The notes: a model not told the origin generated them from the letters alone. A DNA stretch of 64,000 bases from Alteribacillus iranensis (GCF_900113025.1 NZ_FONT01000003.1:62001-126000), one strand, 5' to 3'; positions 16,970 through 26,503 are shown, counted from the first letter of the stretch. A program made the numbers and translations.

Positions 16970-18739
16970 ATGGTGAAAGAGAAGCTGGCTGTTCTTCCGG
17001 ATCAGCCTGGCTGTTATTTAATGAAGGATAAACATGGAACTGTTATCTACGTTGGGAAAGCAAAGGTTTTAAAAAACCGTGTACGGTCCTATTTCACAGG
17101 AACTCATGATGGAAAAACACAGCGCCTGGTAAATGAAATCGCAGATCTTGATTATATAATTACTTCTTCTAATTTAGAAGCACTTATCCTAGAAATGAAT
17201 TTAATTAAGAAGTATGAACCGAAGTATAATGTACTTTTAAAGGATGATAAATCTTATCCTTATTTAAAAGTTACCAATGAAACACATCCTCGCTTAATTA
17301 TTACTCGCAAAGTGAAAAAAGATGGCGGGAAATATTTTGGTCCCTATCCCAATGCGAGCGCAGCAAATGAAACAAAAAAGCTTCTGGATCGTTTGTATCC
17401 GCTACGAAAATGCCGGACTTTACCCGATAGAGTATGCCTTTATTATCATATTGGACAATGCCTTGCTCCATGTGAGTTCAATGTAACGAAAGAACAAAAT
17501 AGTGAATTGGTTGCACAATTAGTACGGTTCTTAAATAATGGCCATCAGAAAGTGAAAAAAGACCTCCAAGAAAAGATGATTGAAGCCTCAGAGGATTTGA
17601 ATTTTGAACGAGCAAAAGAATTAAGAGACCAAATTCAGCATATTGATGCCGTTATGGAAAAGCAGAAAATGACAATGAATGACCAAGTCAGCCGTGATAT
17701 ATTCGCTTATACGTACGATAAAGGCTGGATGTGTGTACAAGTTTTTTTCGTTCGTCAAGGTAAGCTAATAGAAAGAGATGTATCGATTTTTCCATTTTAC
17801 AAGGAACCGGAAGATGACTTTTTAACTTTTCTCGGTCAATTTTATTTGAAGGAAGAGCACATGAAGCCAAAAGAAGTATTGCTTCCGGAATCCATTGATC
17901 CTAAATTGGCTGAACAATTACTAGATGTAAAGGTCCTGCAGCCAAAACGAGGAAAGAAAAAAGAATTAGTCCAACTTGCAGAAAAAAATGCGGACCAAGC
18001 CTTGCGTGAGCGGTTTGCTTTAATAGAAAGAGATGAAGAGCGAACAGTGAAAGCTGTGGAGCAGCTTGGTGAAGCTTTGCAGATAGATCCACCTCGGCGT
18101 ATCGAAGCCTTTGATAATTCAAATATACAAGGAACGAATCCGGTGTCAGCTATGGTCGCATTTGTTGATGGTAAACCTGCGAAAAAAGATTATCGAAAAT
18201 ACAGGGTGAAGAGCGTCAAGGGTCCGGACGATTATGCCTCTATGGAAGAAGTGATTCGAAGAAGGTATGTTCGGCTGTTAAAGGAAAATGCGCCTATGCC
18301 AGATCTAATTCTTGTAGATGGAGGCAAAGGGCAATTAAGCGCAGCCAAAAATGTGCTCGTTCATGAACTCAACCTCCATATTCCTGTAGCTGGCATGGCA
18401 AAAGATGACAAGCATAAAACATCTAACTTAGTATTTGGGGAGCCTGTACAGGTGATTGAACTCGAACGAAACAGCCAGGGCTTTTATTTGCTGCAACGGA
18501 TTCAAGACGAAGTGCATCGCTTTGCCATTACATTCCATCGAGAGACTCGAAAAAAGAGTATGTTTACGTCTGTTTTGGACGACATTCCAGGAATCGGCGA
18601 GAAAAGAAAAAAACGATTACTGCGTCATTTCGGATCCGTAGCTAAAATGAAAGAAGCTACAATAGAAGACTTTCAAAAATTGTCGATTCCTGAAACAGTC
18701 GCGAAAGATCTTATGGATGCTCTCAAAAAAAGCTATTAA
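16970..18739 (+). CDS. uvrC: UvrABC excinuclease subunit C
   Basis: A 589-residue nuclease that makes both the 3' and the 5' incision around UV and bulky DNA lesions in nucleotide excision repair. The GIY-YIG domain is N-terminal ([19 protein letters not shown]), a cysteine cluster lies near 145-165, the UVR motif is [11 protein letters not shown] near residue 215, the RNase H-like nuclease domain begins [12 protein letters not shown], and the C-terminal helix-hairpin-helix is [16 protein letters not shown] 16970 follows AAGGAGAGG. It ends at a shared terminator facing yslB. Confidence 0.95.
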   Translation: MVKEKLAVLPDQPGCYLMKDKHGTVIYVGKAKVLKNRVRSYFTGTHDGKTQRLVNEIADLDYIITSSNLEALILEMNLIKKYEPKYNVLLKDDKSYPYLKVTNETHPRLIITRKVKKDGGKYFGPYPNASAANETKKLLDRLYPLRKCRTLPDRVCLYYHIGQCLAPCEFNVTKEQNSELVAQLVRFLNNGHQKVKKDLQEKMIEASEDLNFERAKELRDQIQHIDAVMEKQKMTMNDQVSRDIFAYTYDKGWMCVQVFFVRQGKLIERDVSIFPFYKEPEDDFLTFLGQFYLKEEHMKPKEVLLPESIDPKLAEQLLDVKVLQPKRGKKKELVQLAEKNADQALRERFALIERDEERTVKAVEQLGEALQIDPPRRIEAFDNSNIQGTNPVSAMVAFVDGKPAKKDYRKYRVKSVKGPDDYASMEEVIRRRYVRLLKENAPMPDLILVDGGKGQLSAAKNVLVHELNLHIPVAGMAKDDKHKTSNLVFGEPVQVIELERNSQGFYLLQRIQDEVHRFAITFHRETRKKSMFTSVLDDIPGIGEKRKKRLLRHFGSVAKMKEATIEDFQKLSIPETVAKDLMDALKKSY

Positions 18740-18772
18740 AAAGCCCTTTTTCCATTGGCGGAAAGGGCTTTT
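18739..18772. terminator. Bidirectional terminator between uvrC and yslB
   Basis: AAAAGCCCTTT and AAAGGGCTTTT form a perfect 11-pair stem around a 12-base loop, with T-rich sequence on either side. It serves the convergent genes uvrC and yslB. Confidence 0.9.
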
Positions 18773-18776
18773 ACTA

Positions 18777-19157
18777 TTATTTGTCCCATTGGACATGAAA
18801 TGTCACTTTGTTTTTTTCTCTTGATATGTAAGTAACAGCGGGTCTGCCTTTGATTTGTTCTATCTGCTCTGCAATGTAACCTGCCTCTAAGTGACGACTA
18901 ATTTGGTTCGATTTTTCAATTTTCATTTCTAAATAAATAGAGCGTTTCTTCTCATTTACAAGTCGAAGTTCACCCCAGCCGGCTTTTTTAAAAAAAGTAA
19001 CAATGTCATCCAGTTTCTCGAGAGGATACTTGCGAGCGATTGTCTTTCCTCCCCAATACAATATGTCATCTTCCTCGCTCCCAAATAATTCGGGAAGCAA
19101 GGTGTAACGGAGAAGTTTATAACCAAAATCAGATTCCTCATTCCCGGTGTAATCCAT
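18777..19157 (-). CDS. yslB: DUF2507-family protein YslB
   Basis: A 126-residue cytosolic protein of the YslB/DUF2507 family, which shares the V4R/BLUF-like small-ligand fold of heme-NO-binding relatives; its role is unknown. LLRYTLLPELFG and YWGGKTIARKYPL are the conserved segments. The ATG at 19157 is chosen, giving MDYTGNEESDFG, because GGGGAAAGGA lies upstream. A TTG seven codons earlier would overlap that site. It is divergent from the ktrB-like gene and convergent with uvrC. In B. subtilis yslB also separates uvrC from sdhC. Confidence 0.82.
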   Translation of the reverse strand: MDYTGNEESDFGYKLLRYTLLPELFGSEEDDILYWGGKTIARKYPLEKLDDIVTFFKKAGWGELRLVNEKKRSIYLEMKIEKSNQISRHLEAGYIAEQIEQIKGRPAVTYISREKNKVTFHVQWDK

Positions 19158-19231
19158 TAAAGACCATCCTTTCCCCAAAATTATTATAACCGCAAATCAC
19201 TCAAAACTCTATGGTCTCTCTTGGAAAGAAA

Positions 19232-19240
19232 TGATATACT
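19232..19240 (+). promoter_or_regulatory. Extended -10 element before the ktrB-like gene
   Basis: TG-A-TATACT forms an extended -10 about 30 bases upstream of the ATG. No clear -35 is seen 17 bp upstream. The yslB ribosome site lies close by on the other strand. Confidence 0.45.
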
Positions 19241-19269
19241 TAAGCCCGAATTCTTCCGGAGGTACTGCT

Positions 19270-20610
19270 ATGAAAAATTTGCTGACACCTTTTCGAATGA
19301 TTATTATAAGTTACGTTCTTTCAATATTTTTATTTAGTATCTTATTATGGCTTCCTGTATCACACAAGCCAGGTATAGATTTAACTTACATGGAAGCTCT
19401 TTTCACTTCTGTATCAGCTGTCAGCGTAACGGGGCTCACGATTGTGAATGTTTCAGAATCACTAAGTGTCACAGGAGTGATCTTTTTAGCACTTGCAATG
19501 CAAGTGGGCGGGATTGGAATTATGACCCTTGGAACATTGGTGTGGATGTTATTTGGAAGAAAAATAAATTTATCTCAACGTCTGCTTATCATGGTTGACC
19601 AAAACCAATATCAGTTTTCTGGAATGGTGAAGTTAATGAGGGGAATTATGCTGCTCGCATTGGCGATTGAATTTGTCGGCGCCCTCATTTTGGGAACATA
19701 CTATCTGCAATATTTTGAAACAGCTGGGGATGCTTATTATCAAGGAAGTTTTGCAGCGTTAAGTGCCTTCACGAATTCTGGTTTCGACATTACAGGTCAA
19801 TCGTTAATTCCATTTGCAAGCGATTATTATGTACAATTTATTGTTATCTTGTTAATTTTTCTTGGTGCGATAGGTTTCCCGGTACTTATGGAAGTAAGAG
19901 AGTATTTTATCACAAAAGAGAGGCATTATAATTTTAGTCTTTTTACGAAAGTAACGGTTACTACCTATTTCTTCATTTTTATTATTGGAGGCATTGGAAT
20001 TTGGCTTTTAGAAAATGGCATGTATTTTGACGGCCTGGCCTGGCACCAGCAGTTATTTTACTCTATGTTTAATTCGGCTACTGTGAGAAGTGCCGGATTG
20101 TCAACGTTGGATGTCTCGGAATTCACGCTGCCCACCTTACTATTTATGTCATCGTTAATGGTAATAGGAGCAAGCCCTTCTAGTGTGGGGGGAGGGATAC
20201 GGACAACGACAGTAGCCGTTATGTTTTTGTCCTTGAAAAGCTTTGCCCTAGGTAAGAACGATGTCAAAGTATTTGGCAGGGAAATAGATCCGGAAGATAA
20301 ACAGAAAGCTTTTATGGTTATCTCCTTCTTTATTTTTGGTCTTTTCACAGCAGTTACCGTTATCAGTGCGTTGGAACAAGGGAACCAATCTGTAGATTTA
20401 ATAGATATAATTTTTGAGACTAGTTCTGCGTTTGGAACGTGTGGATTGTCTACTGGGGTTACTGCAAATTTGTCCACCGGAAGTCATTTTGTGTTGATGG
20501 CTCTCATGTTTATTGGGCGTGTTGGAATCATAGCGTTTTTGTTTTCTGTGAAAAGGAAGGATACAGAATCACACTACAGGTACCCTACCGAGCGAATCAT
20601 CATTGGCTAA
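19270..20610 (+). CDS. ktrB: KtrB/TrkH-family potassium uptake channel subunit
   Basis: A 446-residue membrane protein of the Ktr/Trk family, the ion-conducting subunit of a K+ (often Na+-stimulated) uptake system. Four M1-P-M2 repeats are seen, with selectivity-filter glycines in SVTGL, FTNSGFD, VRSAGLST and GTCGLSTG. The start is ATG 19270, seven bases after GGAGG; an upstream in-frame codon at 19231 lies inside the promoter. Its cytosolic RCK partner (KtrA or KtrC type) is not in the window. The gene is absent from this slot in B. subtilis and is probably an insertion useful under salt stress. KtrB and KtrD cannot be told apart here. Confidence 0.85.
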   Translation: MKNLLTPFRMIIISYVLSIFLFSILLWLPVSHKPGIDLTYMEALFTSVSAVSVTGLTIVNVSESLSVTGVIFLALAMQVGGIGIMTLGTLVWMLFGRKINLSQRLLIMVDQNQYQFSGMVKLMRGIMLLALAIEFVGALILGTYYLQYFETAGDAYYQGSFAALSAFTNSGFDITGQSLIPFASDYYVQFIVILLIFLGAIGFPVLMEVREYFITKERHYNFSLFTKVTVTTYFFIFIIGGIGIWLLENGMYFDGLAWHQQLFYSMFNSATVRSAGLSTLDVSEFTLPTLLFMSSLMVIGASPSSVGGGIRTTTVAVMFLSLKSFALGKNDVKVFGREIDPEDKQKAFMVISFFIFGLFTAVTVISALEQGNQSVDLIDIIFETSSAFGTCGLSTGVTANLSTGSHFVLMALMFIGRVGIIAFLFSVKRKDTESHYRYPTERIIIG

Positions 20611-20668
20611 TCTGATGTAAGGAATGATCACGAACGCTTTAGAAAAGATGATAATAGATGACAGAATC

Positions 20669-20697
20669 TTGACTCGCTATAAAACTGGGAGTACAAT
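20669..20697 (+). promoter_or_regulatory. Strong sigma-A promoter of sdhCAB
   Basis: TTGACT, a 17-bp spacer and TACAAT. Transcription should start near 20704, which leaves a leader of about 340 bases before sdhC. Confidence 0.78.
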
Positions 20698-20703
20698 AAA
20701 TTT

Positions 20704-21043
20704 GTCGGATTTATGAAAGGGACGTTGATTAATGCTGATTCGTCAGACCAATCAGTCTTCTATCAATTCCTTTTTCGACATTCTTCCCGGTTGGCGGGGT
20801 AAATGAATACGAATGGCTCCAGAGGATAGGGTGTTCCTGATACATAAAATTTTGTTACGATAAGCAGTCTGCCGAGCGCAAACATAGACTGTTTTTCTTT
20901 TGGGAATAGTACGGTAAAGGCATGAGGAACATGAAACTTACCCTCTGGAAGAGAACGGGGAGGTCGTTTTAATAAAGTAATTTACTGCAACCTAAAAGAA
21001 GTACGTAGAAAAAGGAAAAAAATTATTAGGGGGAAAAGTTGGC
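20704..21043 (+). other. Long untranslated leader of sdhCAB with terminator-like hairpin
   Basis: No convincing coding frame is present. At 20875-20891 CAGTCT pairs with AGACTG across a 15-base loop and is followed at once by TTTTTCTTTT, as in an intrinsic terminator. The leader therefore could allow attenuation, or the hairpin could end transcripts from the ktrB side. AGGGGG precedes the sdhC ATG. No known riboswitch motif is recognised. Confidence 0.45.
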
Positions 21044-21655
21044 ATGGCAGAAAACCGTGAATTTATGAATCGCAGACTTCATTCCTTGCTGGGCGTCATT
21101 CCTATAGGGGTGTTTCTTACCCAGCATCTTATTATCAATCACTTTGCAACGCAAGGAGAAGCCGCCTTTAATTCGGCTGCAGGATTTATGGGAAATTTGC
21201 CTTTCGTAATTTTCCTTGAATTTATCTTAATCTATATTCCAATTCTATTCCATGCTATTTATGGTCTCTTTATTGTGTTTCAGACGAAAAACAATACGAA
21301 ACGGTATGGATACTTTCGTAACCAAATGTTCCTTTTGCAGCGCATTACAGGCGTGATTCTTGTTGTATTTATTGCTTGGCACGTATGGGAAACCCGTGTG
21401 CAAGCTGCTTTAGGTGCGGAAGTGAATTATGATATGATGGTTGATATATTGAGCAGTCCTTTTATGCTTATCTTTTATATTATTGGTGTAATATCTGCTA
21501 CATTCCATTTTGCAAACGGATTATGGTCTTTCTTCGTATCTTGGGGACTTACCGTCAGCCCTCGATCTCAGCATATTATGACATATGTCTCAATAGTCGT
21601 GTTTGTCGTACTTTCAATTATCGGTATGAGAGCACTGTTCGCTTTCGTTTCCTGA
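21044..21655 (+). CDS. sdhC: Succinate dehydrogenase cytochrome b558 subunit
   Basis: A 203-residue membrane anchor of succinate:menaquinone oxidoreductase that carries two b hemes and the quinone site. Five hydrophobic spans are visible, with histidines in or near them (SLLGV preceded by H, TQHLIINH, LFHAIYG, AWHVW, TFHFANG) suited to heme ligation. Length matches B. subtilis SdhC (about 202). ATG 21044 is preceded by AGGGGGAAAAG. It is the first gene of sdhCAB; this single-anchor architecture is typical of Bacillus. Confidence 0.95.
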   Translation: MAENREFMNRRLHSLLGVIPIGVFLTQHLIINHFATQGEAAFNSAAGFMGNLPFVIFLEFILIYIPILFHAIYGLFIVFQTKNNTKRYGYFRNQMFLLQRITGVILVVFIAWHVWETRVQAALGAEVNYDMMVDILSSPFMLIFYIIGVISATFHFANGLWSFFVSWGLTVSPRSQHIMTYVSIVVFVVLSIIGMRALFAFVS

Positions 21656-21690
21656 TTCATTTAGCCAATAATTAAGGAGTGGGTTTCATA

Positions 21691-23463
21691 ATGAGCAAAG
21701 TTATTGTAGTCGGTGGCGGACTTGCTGGTCTAATGTCGACAATTAAAGCAGCAGAAGCAGGGAAACAAGTAGATTTGTTTTCAGTTGTCCCTGTTAAACG
21801 TTCACACTCTGTTTGTGCCCAGGGGGGGATTAACGGAGCTGTTAATACAAAGGGGGAAGGGGACTCTCCATGGGTTCACTTCGATGACACGATTTACGGC
21901 GGTGACTTTTTAGCGAACCAACCACCGGTAAAAGCGATGTGTGAAGCAGCACCTGGAATTATTAATTTACTTGACCGGATGGGTGTAATGTTTAACCGTA
22001 CTGCGGAAGGACTTTTAGATTTCCGTCGCTTCGGAGGTACACAGCATCACCGTACAGCTTTCGCTGGTGCTACGACTGGTCAGCAGCTCTTATATGCTCT
22101 TGATGAACAAGTTCGTCGTTACGAGGTTGCTGGTCTCGTTAATAAATACGAAGGCTGGGAGTTTACTTCTGCAGTGATTGATGATGAAGGTCGTTGTCGA
22201 GGTATTACTGCTCAAAACCTTCGTACGATGGAAATGGATAGCTTCCGTGCGGATGCTGTCATCATGGCGACTGGTGGTCCGGGGATCATTTTCGGTAAAT
22301 CAACGAACTCCGTAATCAACACAGGCTACGCTGCTGCAAAGCTGTATGAGCAGGGCGTTTATTATGCAAACGGTGAATTTATCCAAATTCATCCGACTGC
22401 TATACCAGGAGATGACAAACTTCGTTTAATGAGTGAATCTGCTCGTGGTGAAGGTGGTCGTGTTTGGACATATAAAGACGGTAAACCTTGGTATTTCCTT
22501 GAAGAGAAGTATCCAGCTTATGGAAACCTCGTTCCTCGTGACATAGCAACTCGTGAAATATTTGATGTGTGTGTAAACCAGAAACTTGGTATCAACGGAG
22601 AGAACATGGTGTATCTGGATCTGTCCCATAAAGATCCAAAAGAGCTTGATATTAAGCTCGGAGGCATCATGGAAATATACGAGAAATTTATGGGGGATGA
22701 CCCGCGTAAAGTTCCAATGAAAATCTTCCCTGCTGTCCATTATTCTATGGGTGGTATGTGGGTTGATTATGATCAAATGACAAACATACCTGGACTGTTT
22801 GCAGCAGGTGAGTGTGATTATTCTCAGCACGGAGCCAACCGTTTAGGTGCGAACTCTTTAGTTTCTGCGATTTATGGCGGAATGGTAGCTGGTCCGAATG
22901 CTGTCGAATATGTAAATGGATTGGAGAAATCTTCTGAGGACTTGCCTTCTTCCATATATGATGCTGAACTGAAGAAGGAACAAGAAGCTTTTGATGATAT
23001 CATGAACATGGACGGCACAGAAAACGCTTATGTTATTCACAAAGAGCTTGGCGAGTGGATGACAGACAACGTAACAGTGGTTCGCCATAACGAAACTCTT
23101 CTCAAGACTGATGAGAAGATCCAAGAGCTAATGGAGCGCTGGAATAATATCAATATGATTGATACTGCAAAATGGAGCAACCAAGCAGCTTCTTTCACAC
23201 GTCAGTTGAAAGGTATGTTGAATCTGGCTCGGGTCATTACTCTTGGTGCGTACAATCGTAACGAGAGCCGCGGTGCTCATTTTAAACCTGAATTCCCAGA
23301 GCGTAATGATGAAGAGTTCCTTAAAACAACAAAAGCAAAATACAATTCTGCGAAAGGCGGTCCCGACTTCGAGTATGAGGATGTAGATATTTCTTTAATC
23401 CCGCCTCGTAAACGTGACTACTCTAAGAAGTCCGCGGTCGCTAAGCAAGGAGCTGATAAATAA
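21691..23463 (+). CDS. sdhA: Succinate dehydrogenase flavoprotein subunit
   Basis: A 590-residue subunit with covalently bound FAD that oxidises succinate to fumarate. The dinucleotide fold VVGGGLAGLMS is at the N terminus. HSVCAQGGINGA with the FAD-linking histidine near residue 40, the active-site segment around GGTQHHRTAFAG, and the late SRGAH arginine and histidine are all present. ATG 21691 gives the family N terminus MSKVIVVGGG; GTG 21679 directly touches AAGGAG and is less likely. The stop overlaps sdhB by one base. Confidence 0.97.
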   Translation: MSKVIVVGGGLAGLMSTIKAAEAGKQVDLFSVVPVKRSHSVCAQGGINGAVNTKGEGDSPWVHFDDTIYGGDFLANQPPVKAMCEAAPGIINLLDRMGVMFNRTAEGLLDFRRFGGTQHHRTAFAGATTGQQLLYALDEQVRRYEVAGLVNKYEGWEFTSAVIDDEGRCRGITAQNLRTMEMDSFRADAVIMATGGPGIIFGKSTNSVINTGYAAAKLYEQGVYYANGEFIQIHPTAIPGDDKLRLMSESARGEGGRVWTYKDGKPWYFLEEKYPAYGNLVPRDIATREIFDVCVNQKLGINGENMVYLDLSHKDPKELDIKLGGIMEIYEKFMGDDPRKVPMKIFPAVHYSMGGMWVDYDQMTNIPGLFAAGECDYSQHGANRLGANSLVSAIYGGMVAGPNAVEYVNGLEKSSEDLPSSIYDAELKKEQEAFDDIMNMDGTENAYVIHKELGEWMTDNVTVVRHNETLLKTDEKIQELMERWNNINMIDTAKWSNQAASFTRQLKGMLNLARVITLGAYNRNESRGAHFKPEFPERNDEEFLKTTKAKYNSAKGGPDFEYEDVDISLIPPRKRDYSKKSAVAKQGADK

Positions 23464-24227
23464 TGGCTGACACAAATAAAAAAGTCCGGTTTATCATCAC
23501 TCGTAAAGACAGCCCGGAAAGTGAATCATATAAAGAAGAATTTGAAATTGAATATCGTCCCAATATGAACGTCATTTCAGCCCTTATGGAAATTCGTCGT
23601 AATCCGGTGAATGCTCAGGGTAAAACAACAACCCCTGTCATTTGGGATATGAATTGCCTTGAAGAAGTATGTGGGGCATGTTCTATGGTAATCAACGGCA
23701 AAGCTCGTCAATCATGTACTGCGCTTGTAGATCAGCTTGAACAACCGATTCGTCTTGAACCAATGAAAACATTCCCTGTCGTAAGGGACTTGATGATTGA
23801 CAGAAGCAGAATGTTTGATTCCTTGAAGAGAGTGAAAGCGTGGATTCCGATTGATGGAACGTATGATCTCGGGCCAGGTCCACGTATGGCTGAGAATAAG
23901 CGTCAGTGGGCATATGAACTCTCAAAATGTATGACTTGCGGTGTTTGTCTAGAAGCTTGTCCTAATGTAAATGATAATAATGACTTCATTGGACCGGCAC
24001 CTCTCTCTCAAGTACGTCTCTTTAACGCTCATCCTACTGGTGAAATGAATAAAGCAGAACGTCTGGAAGCCTTAATGGGAGACGGTGGACTTGCCGATTG
24101 TGGTAACGCGCAAAATTGTGTGCAATCTTGTCCAAAAGGAATTCCTTTGACAACTTCCATTGCCGCGTTGAACCGTGACACTGCATTGCAATCATTTAAA
24201 AACTTCTTTGGAAGTGACAAGCTATAA
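23463..24227 (+). CDS. sdhB: Succinate dehydrogenase iron-sulfur subunit
   Basis: A 254-residue subunit that passes electrons from SdhA to the membrane quinone site. Three cluster motifs are visible: the [2Fe-2S] set C-EEVCGAC with a later C, then CMTCGVCLEACP, then CGNAQNCVQSCPKGIPL for the [4Fe-4S] and [3Fe-4S] centres. It overlaps the sdhA stop (TAATG). It is the last gene of sdhCAB, closed by a strong hairpin. Confidence 0.97.
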   Translation: MADTNKKVRFIITRKDSPESESYKEEFEIEYRPNMNVISALMEIRRNPVNAQGKTTTPVIWDMNCLEEVCGACSMVINGKARQSCTALVDQLEQPIRLEPMKTFPVVRDLMIDRSRMFDSLKRVKAWIPIDGTYDLGPGPRMAENKRQWAYELSKCMTCGVCLEACPNVNDNNDFIGPAPLSQVRLFNAHPTGEMNKAERLEALMGDGGLADCGNAQNCVQSCPKGIPLTTSIAALNRDTALQSFKNFFGSDKL

Positions 24228-24243
24228 GTTTGGGTTATATCGT

Positions 24244-24277
24244 CCCGCAGGGCATTCCTGCGGGGCCATTTTATTTT
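24244..24277 (+). terminator. Terminator of sdhCAB
   Basis: CCCGCAGG, GCATT loop and CCTGCGGG form a perfect eight-pair stem, followed by GCCATTTTATTTTT. Confidence 0.82.
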
Positions 24278-24286
24278 TGGTTCTGT

Positions 24287-24501
24287 AAAAGTTTTTGGGG
24301 TTATTAATCATTTTTCTCTACAGGTTAGATGGCTCTCTAAGGCTCGTTTGTACCACAGGCACAAGAGCGACATCAGTTCAAGCTACACTACGCTTGCTTT
24401 CACTGAGTCTTCTCAGCAGACGTCCCGCAGGCGTCTCACCTGTTCGCCATCAACCTTATTTAAGAAATGGAAGAATCTAATCCTATTCACCCCAACTTTT
24501 G
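24287..24501. repeat. Intergenic repeat element with AAAAGTT-GGGGT ends
   Basis: The left end AAAAGTTTTTGGGGT and the right end ACCCCAACTTTT are imperfect inverted repeats about 215 bp apart. The interior is non-coding with GC-rich words such as GACGTCCCGCAGGCGTCTCA and no convincing frame on either strand. It fills most of the 346-base sdhB-ysmA gap. It resembles short dispersed repeats of halophilic Bacillaceae, from memory. No promoter for the next gene is obvious. Confidence 0.5.
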
Positions 24502-24573
24502 TTTTAGCACCTTATTTTTAAGGTTTTAATATTAGAGCACGAGAAGTCAATGAAATAGTAGAGTGGTGAGAAA

Positions 24574-25044
24574 ATGGCGCAGATTCCATATATTAAGAAC
24601 TGGAATGAGTGGCGGGAAGGATTTTCCTTTCATACTGAAGTGAAAATTCGTTTTTCCGAGACCGACGCTTTTGGTCATGTGAATAATACAAATGCCTTCG
24701 TGTATTTTGAAGTTGCTCGTTTAGAGTATCTAGAGTCTCTTGGTTTAAGAGAGGATCTGAAAGAAACAGATAGTAAATATATGTGTGTTGTGGCTGATAT
24801 GCATTGCAACTATTTAAAACAGATTACATATGGTGATATATTAACAATTTATACGAAAATAGTGCGGATTGGCAGGACTTCAATAGATATTCATTATGTA
24901 GCCGAAAACCAGTTGGGGGAAGCGTGTTTAACGGCTAGAGGGGCTATTGTTCAAATCAATCGAGCGAACGGTAAGTCAGCAGCATGGAGTGAAGAACAGA
25001 GAACAATATTACGACGAGAGTTTGAAAAAAAAGGAACAGTATAG
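24574..25044 (+). CDS. ysmA: Acyl-CoA thioesterase, hotdog fold (YsmA)
   Basis: A 156-residue single hotdog-domain thioesterase of the 4HBT/YbgC type, expected to hydrolyse acyl-CoA. The catalytic loop SETDAFGHVNNTN has the family Asp and HVNN; FEVARLEYLESLG follows. The ribosome site (GTGGTGAG) is weak. It lies between sdhB and gerE, exactly as ysmA in B. subtilis. The substrate chain length cannot be read from sequence. Confidence 0.85.
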   Translation: MAQIPYIKNWNEWREGFSFHTEVKIRFSETDAFGHVNNTNAFVYFEVARLEYLESLGLREDLKETDSKYMCVVADMHCNYLKQITYGDILTIYTKIVRIGRTSIDIHYVAENQLGEACLTARGAIVQINRANGKSAAWSEEQRTILRREFEKKGTV

Positions 25045-25220
25045 AAACAATAAGCAAGCCCTGTTTAATAGGCCGTATCGTACCCCTCATTTCGTAGGAA
25101 GAAGGACACAAAAAGCTAGTCATAAGCATACAATGATGCTGACTATATTCTTTCCATACTCCGACCCTTTCCCTATTAGTGAAAGACGGGGATCAGCCTT
25201 GTCGAGAAAGGGTGAAGCCA

Positions 25221-25445
25221 TTGAGGGAGATGGACAGAGGATCCCGTGGGATGCTGACAAAGCGAGAACGGGAAGTTTTTGAGTTACTAGTTCAGGATAA
25301 AACAACAAAAGAAATAGCAGCTCAGCTATTTATAAGTGAAAAAACAGTTCGTAACCATATATCAAATACGATGCAGAAGCTGGGTGTTAAGGGGCGTTCT
25401 CAGGCAGTTATTGAACTAATTAAGCTTGGGGAGATTAAAATTTAA
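25221..25445 (+). CDS. gerE: Spore-coat transcription regulator GerE
   Basis: A 74-residue LuxR-type helix-turn-helix protein that controls late mother-cell genes, including coat genes, alongside SigK. LTKREREVFELLVQDKTTKE and LFISEKTVRNHISN are near identical to what I recall of B. subtilis GerE. The start is uncertain. TTG 25221, preceded by GAAAGGGTG, gives 74 residues, the same as B. subtilis; an ATG at 25251 or a longer frame from 25179 is possible. A SigK promoter is expected upstream, but no convincing one was found. It ends at a perfect terminator. Confidence 0.9.
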   Translation: MREMDRGSRGMLTKREREVFELLVQDKTTKEIAAQLFISEKTVRNHISNTMQKLGVKGRSQAVIELIKLGEIKI

Positions 25446-25525
25446 TACAGGGTGTTTTTGAAAAGAGGGGGTCAAGTGAAGATATGGTTCACACTTGGTT
25501 CTCTTCACTGTATATGTATGGTATA

Positions 25526-25558
25526 GCTGCCGTTTTTTAATGCTGAACGGCAGCATTT
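25526..25558 (+). terminator. Terminator after gerE
   Basis: GCTGCCGTT and AACGGCAGC form a perfect nine-pair stem with a T-rich loop, followed by ATTTTTAC. Confidence 0.85.
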
Positions 25559-25681
25559 TTACATCGTTTAAACGACATATTAGCAGCGGAATTATTTTCG
25601 GCATCTTGTCAGACAGGTAGAAAAGAGAGAAAATAAGAAAGGATTTATAGTGAAATTCATATAGAAATTGAGGGACGCATT

Positions 25682-26503
25682 GTGAATCGACCAATTGGTA
25701 TTATAGATTCAGGAGTTGGAGGTTTAACAGTAGTAAAAGAAATTCAACGTCAATTGCCAAAAGAAGAATTGGTATATATAGGTGACACGGCACGCTGTCC
25801 ATATGGTCCGCGGCCAGTAGAAGAAGTAAGACGATTCACTTGGCAAATGATCGATCGATTAATCCATCAGAACATAAAGATGTTGGTTATTGCCTGTAAC
25901 ACAGCAACTGCCGTCGTACTAGAAGAAGTGAGAGAAACATTGTCCATTCCTGTCGTTGGAGTCATTCGTCCAGGAGCAGCAGCTGCATTGAAAGCAACAG
26001 AGAATGAACATGTAGCTATCATCGGTACAGAAGGTACGATTAAGAGCAAAGCATATCTTCATGAACTTTATAAGATTAACGAAAACATAACGGCCCACAG
26101 TCTGGCTTGCCCATCTTTTGTCCCTCTCGTAGAAAGAGGGGAATATGAGGGATTCGAATCATACCAAATGGTAAAGCGTACATTGGAACCATTAATGAAT
26201 AAACGTTTTGATACACTTATTTTAGGTTGTACTCATTATCCGCTATTAGCGGATGTGATCCAGAAAGCAATAGGGAGTGAACGGTTTCTGATCTCTTCTG
26301 GAACGGAGACCGCGAGAGAGGTAAGTACTCTTTTATATCACAATGACATGCTGTTTACAGGAAATCGGACCCCTTGTCATACTTTTTATACCACTGGTTC
26401 ACCAAATTCCTTTACCATGATTGCCAACCGGTGGCTTGACACACACATCGATCATCCATTAACCATACACCTTGGTGAAAATGCAAGCTTCTTTTCGTCA
26501 TAA
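25682..26503 (+). CDS. racE: Glutamate racemase
   Basis: A 273-residue cofactor-independent racemase that makes D-glutamate for peptidoglycan. The two catalytic cysteines lie in VIACNTATAV (near residue 74) and LGCTHYPLL (near 185). The N-terminal IGIIDSGVGGLTV and GDTARCPYGPR are standard. GTG 25682 follows GAGGGA by seven bases. It precedes gerM directly; the small ysmB gene that I recall between them in B. subtilis is not here. Confidence 0.95.
   Translation: MNRPIGIIDSGVGGLTVVKEIQRQLPKEELVYIGDTARCPYGPRPVEEVRRFTWQMIDRLIHQNIKMLVIACNTATAVVLEEVRETLSIPVVGVIRPGAAAALKATENEHVAIIGTEGTIKSKAYLHELYKINENITAHSLACPSFVPLVERGEYEGFESYQMVKRTLEPLMNKRFDTLILGCTHYPLLADVIQKAIGSERFLISSGTETAREVSTLLYHNDMLFTGNRTPCHTFYTTGSPNSFTMIANRWLDTHIDHPLTIHLGENASFFSS

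Noticed and set aside
25100-25160. SigK promoter for gerE
   Set aside because: CATA-containing strings exist but none has the spaced TA and -35 AC needed for a firm call.
25179-25220. Longer N terminus for gerE
   Set aside because: No ribosome site, and it would exceed the very constant 74-residue length of GerE.
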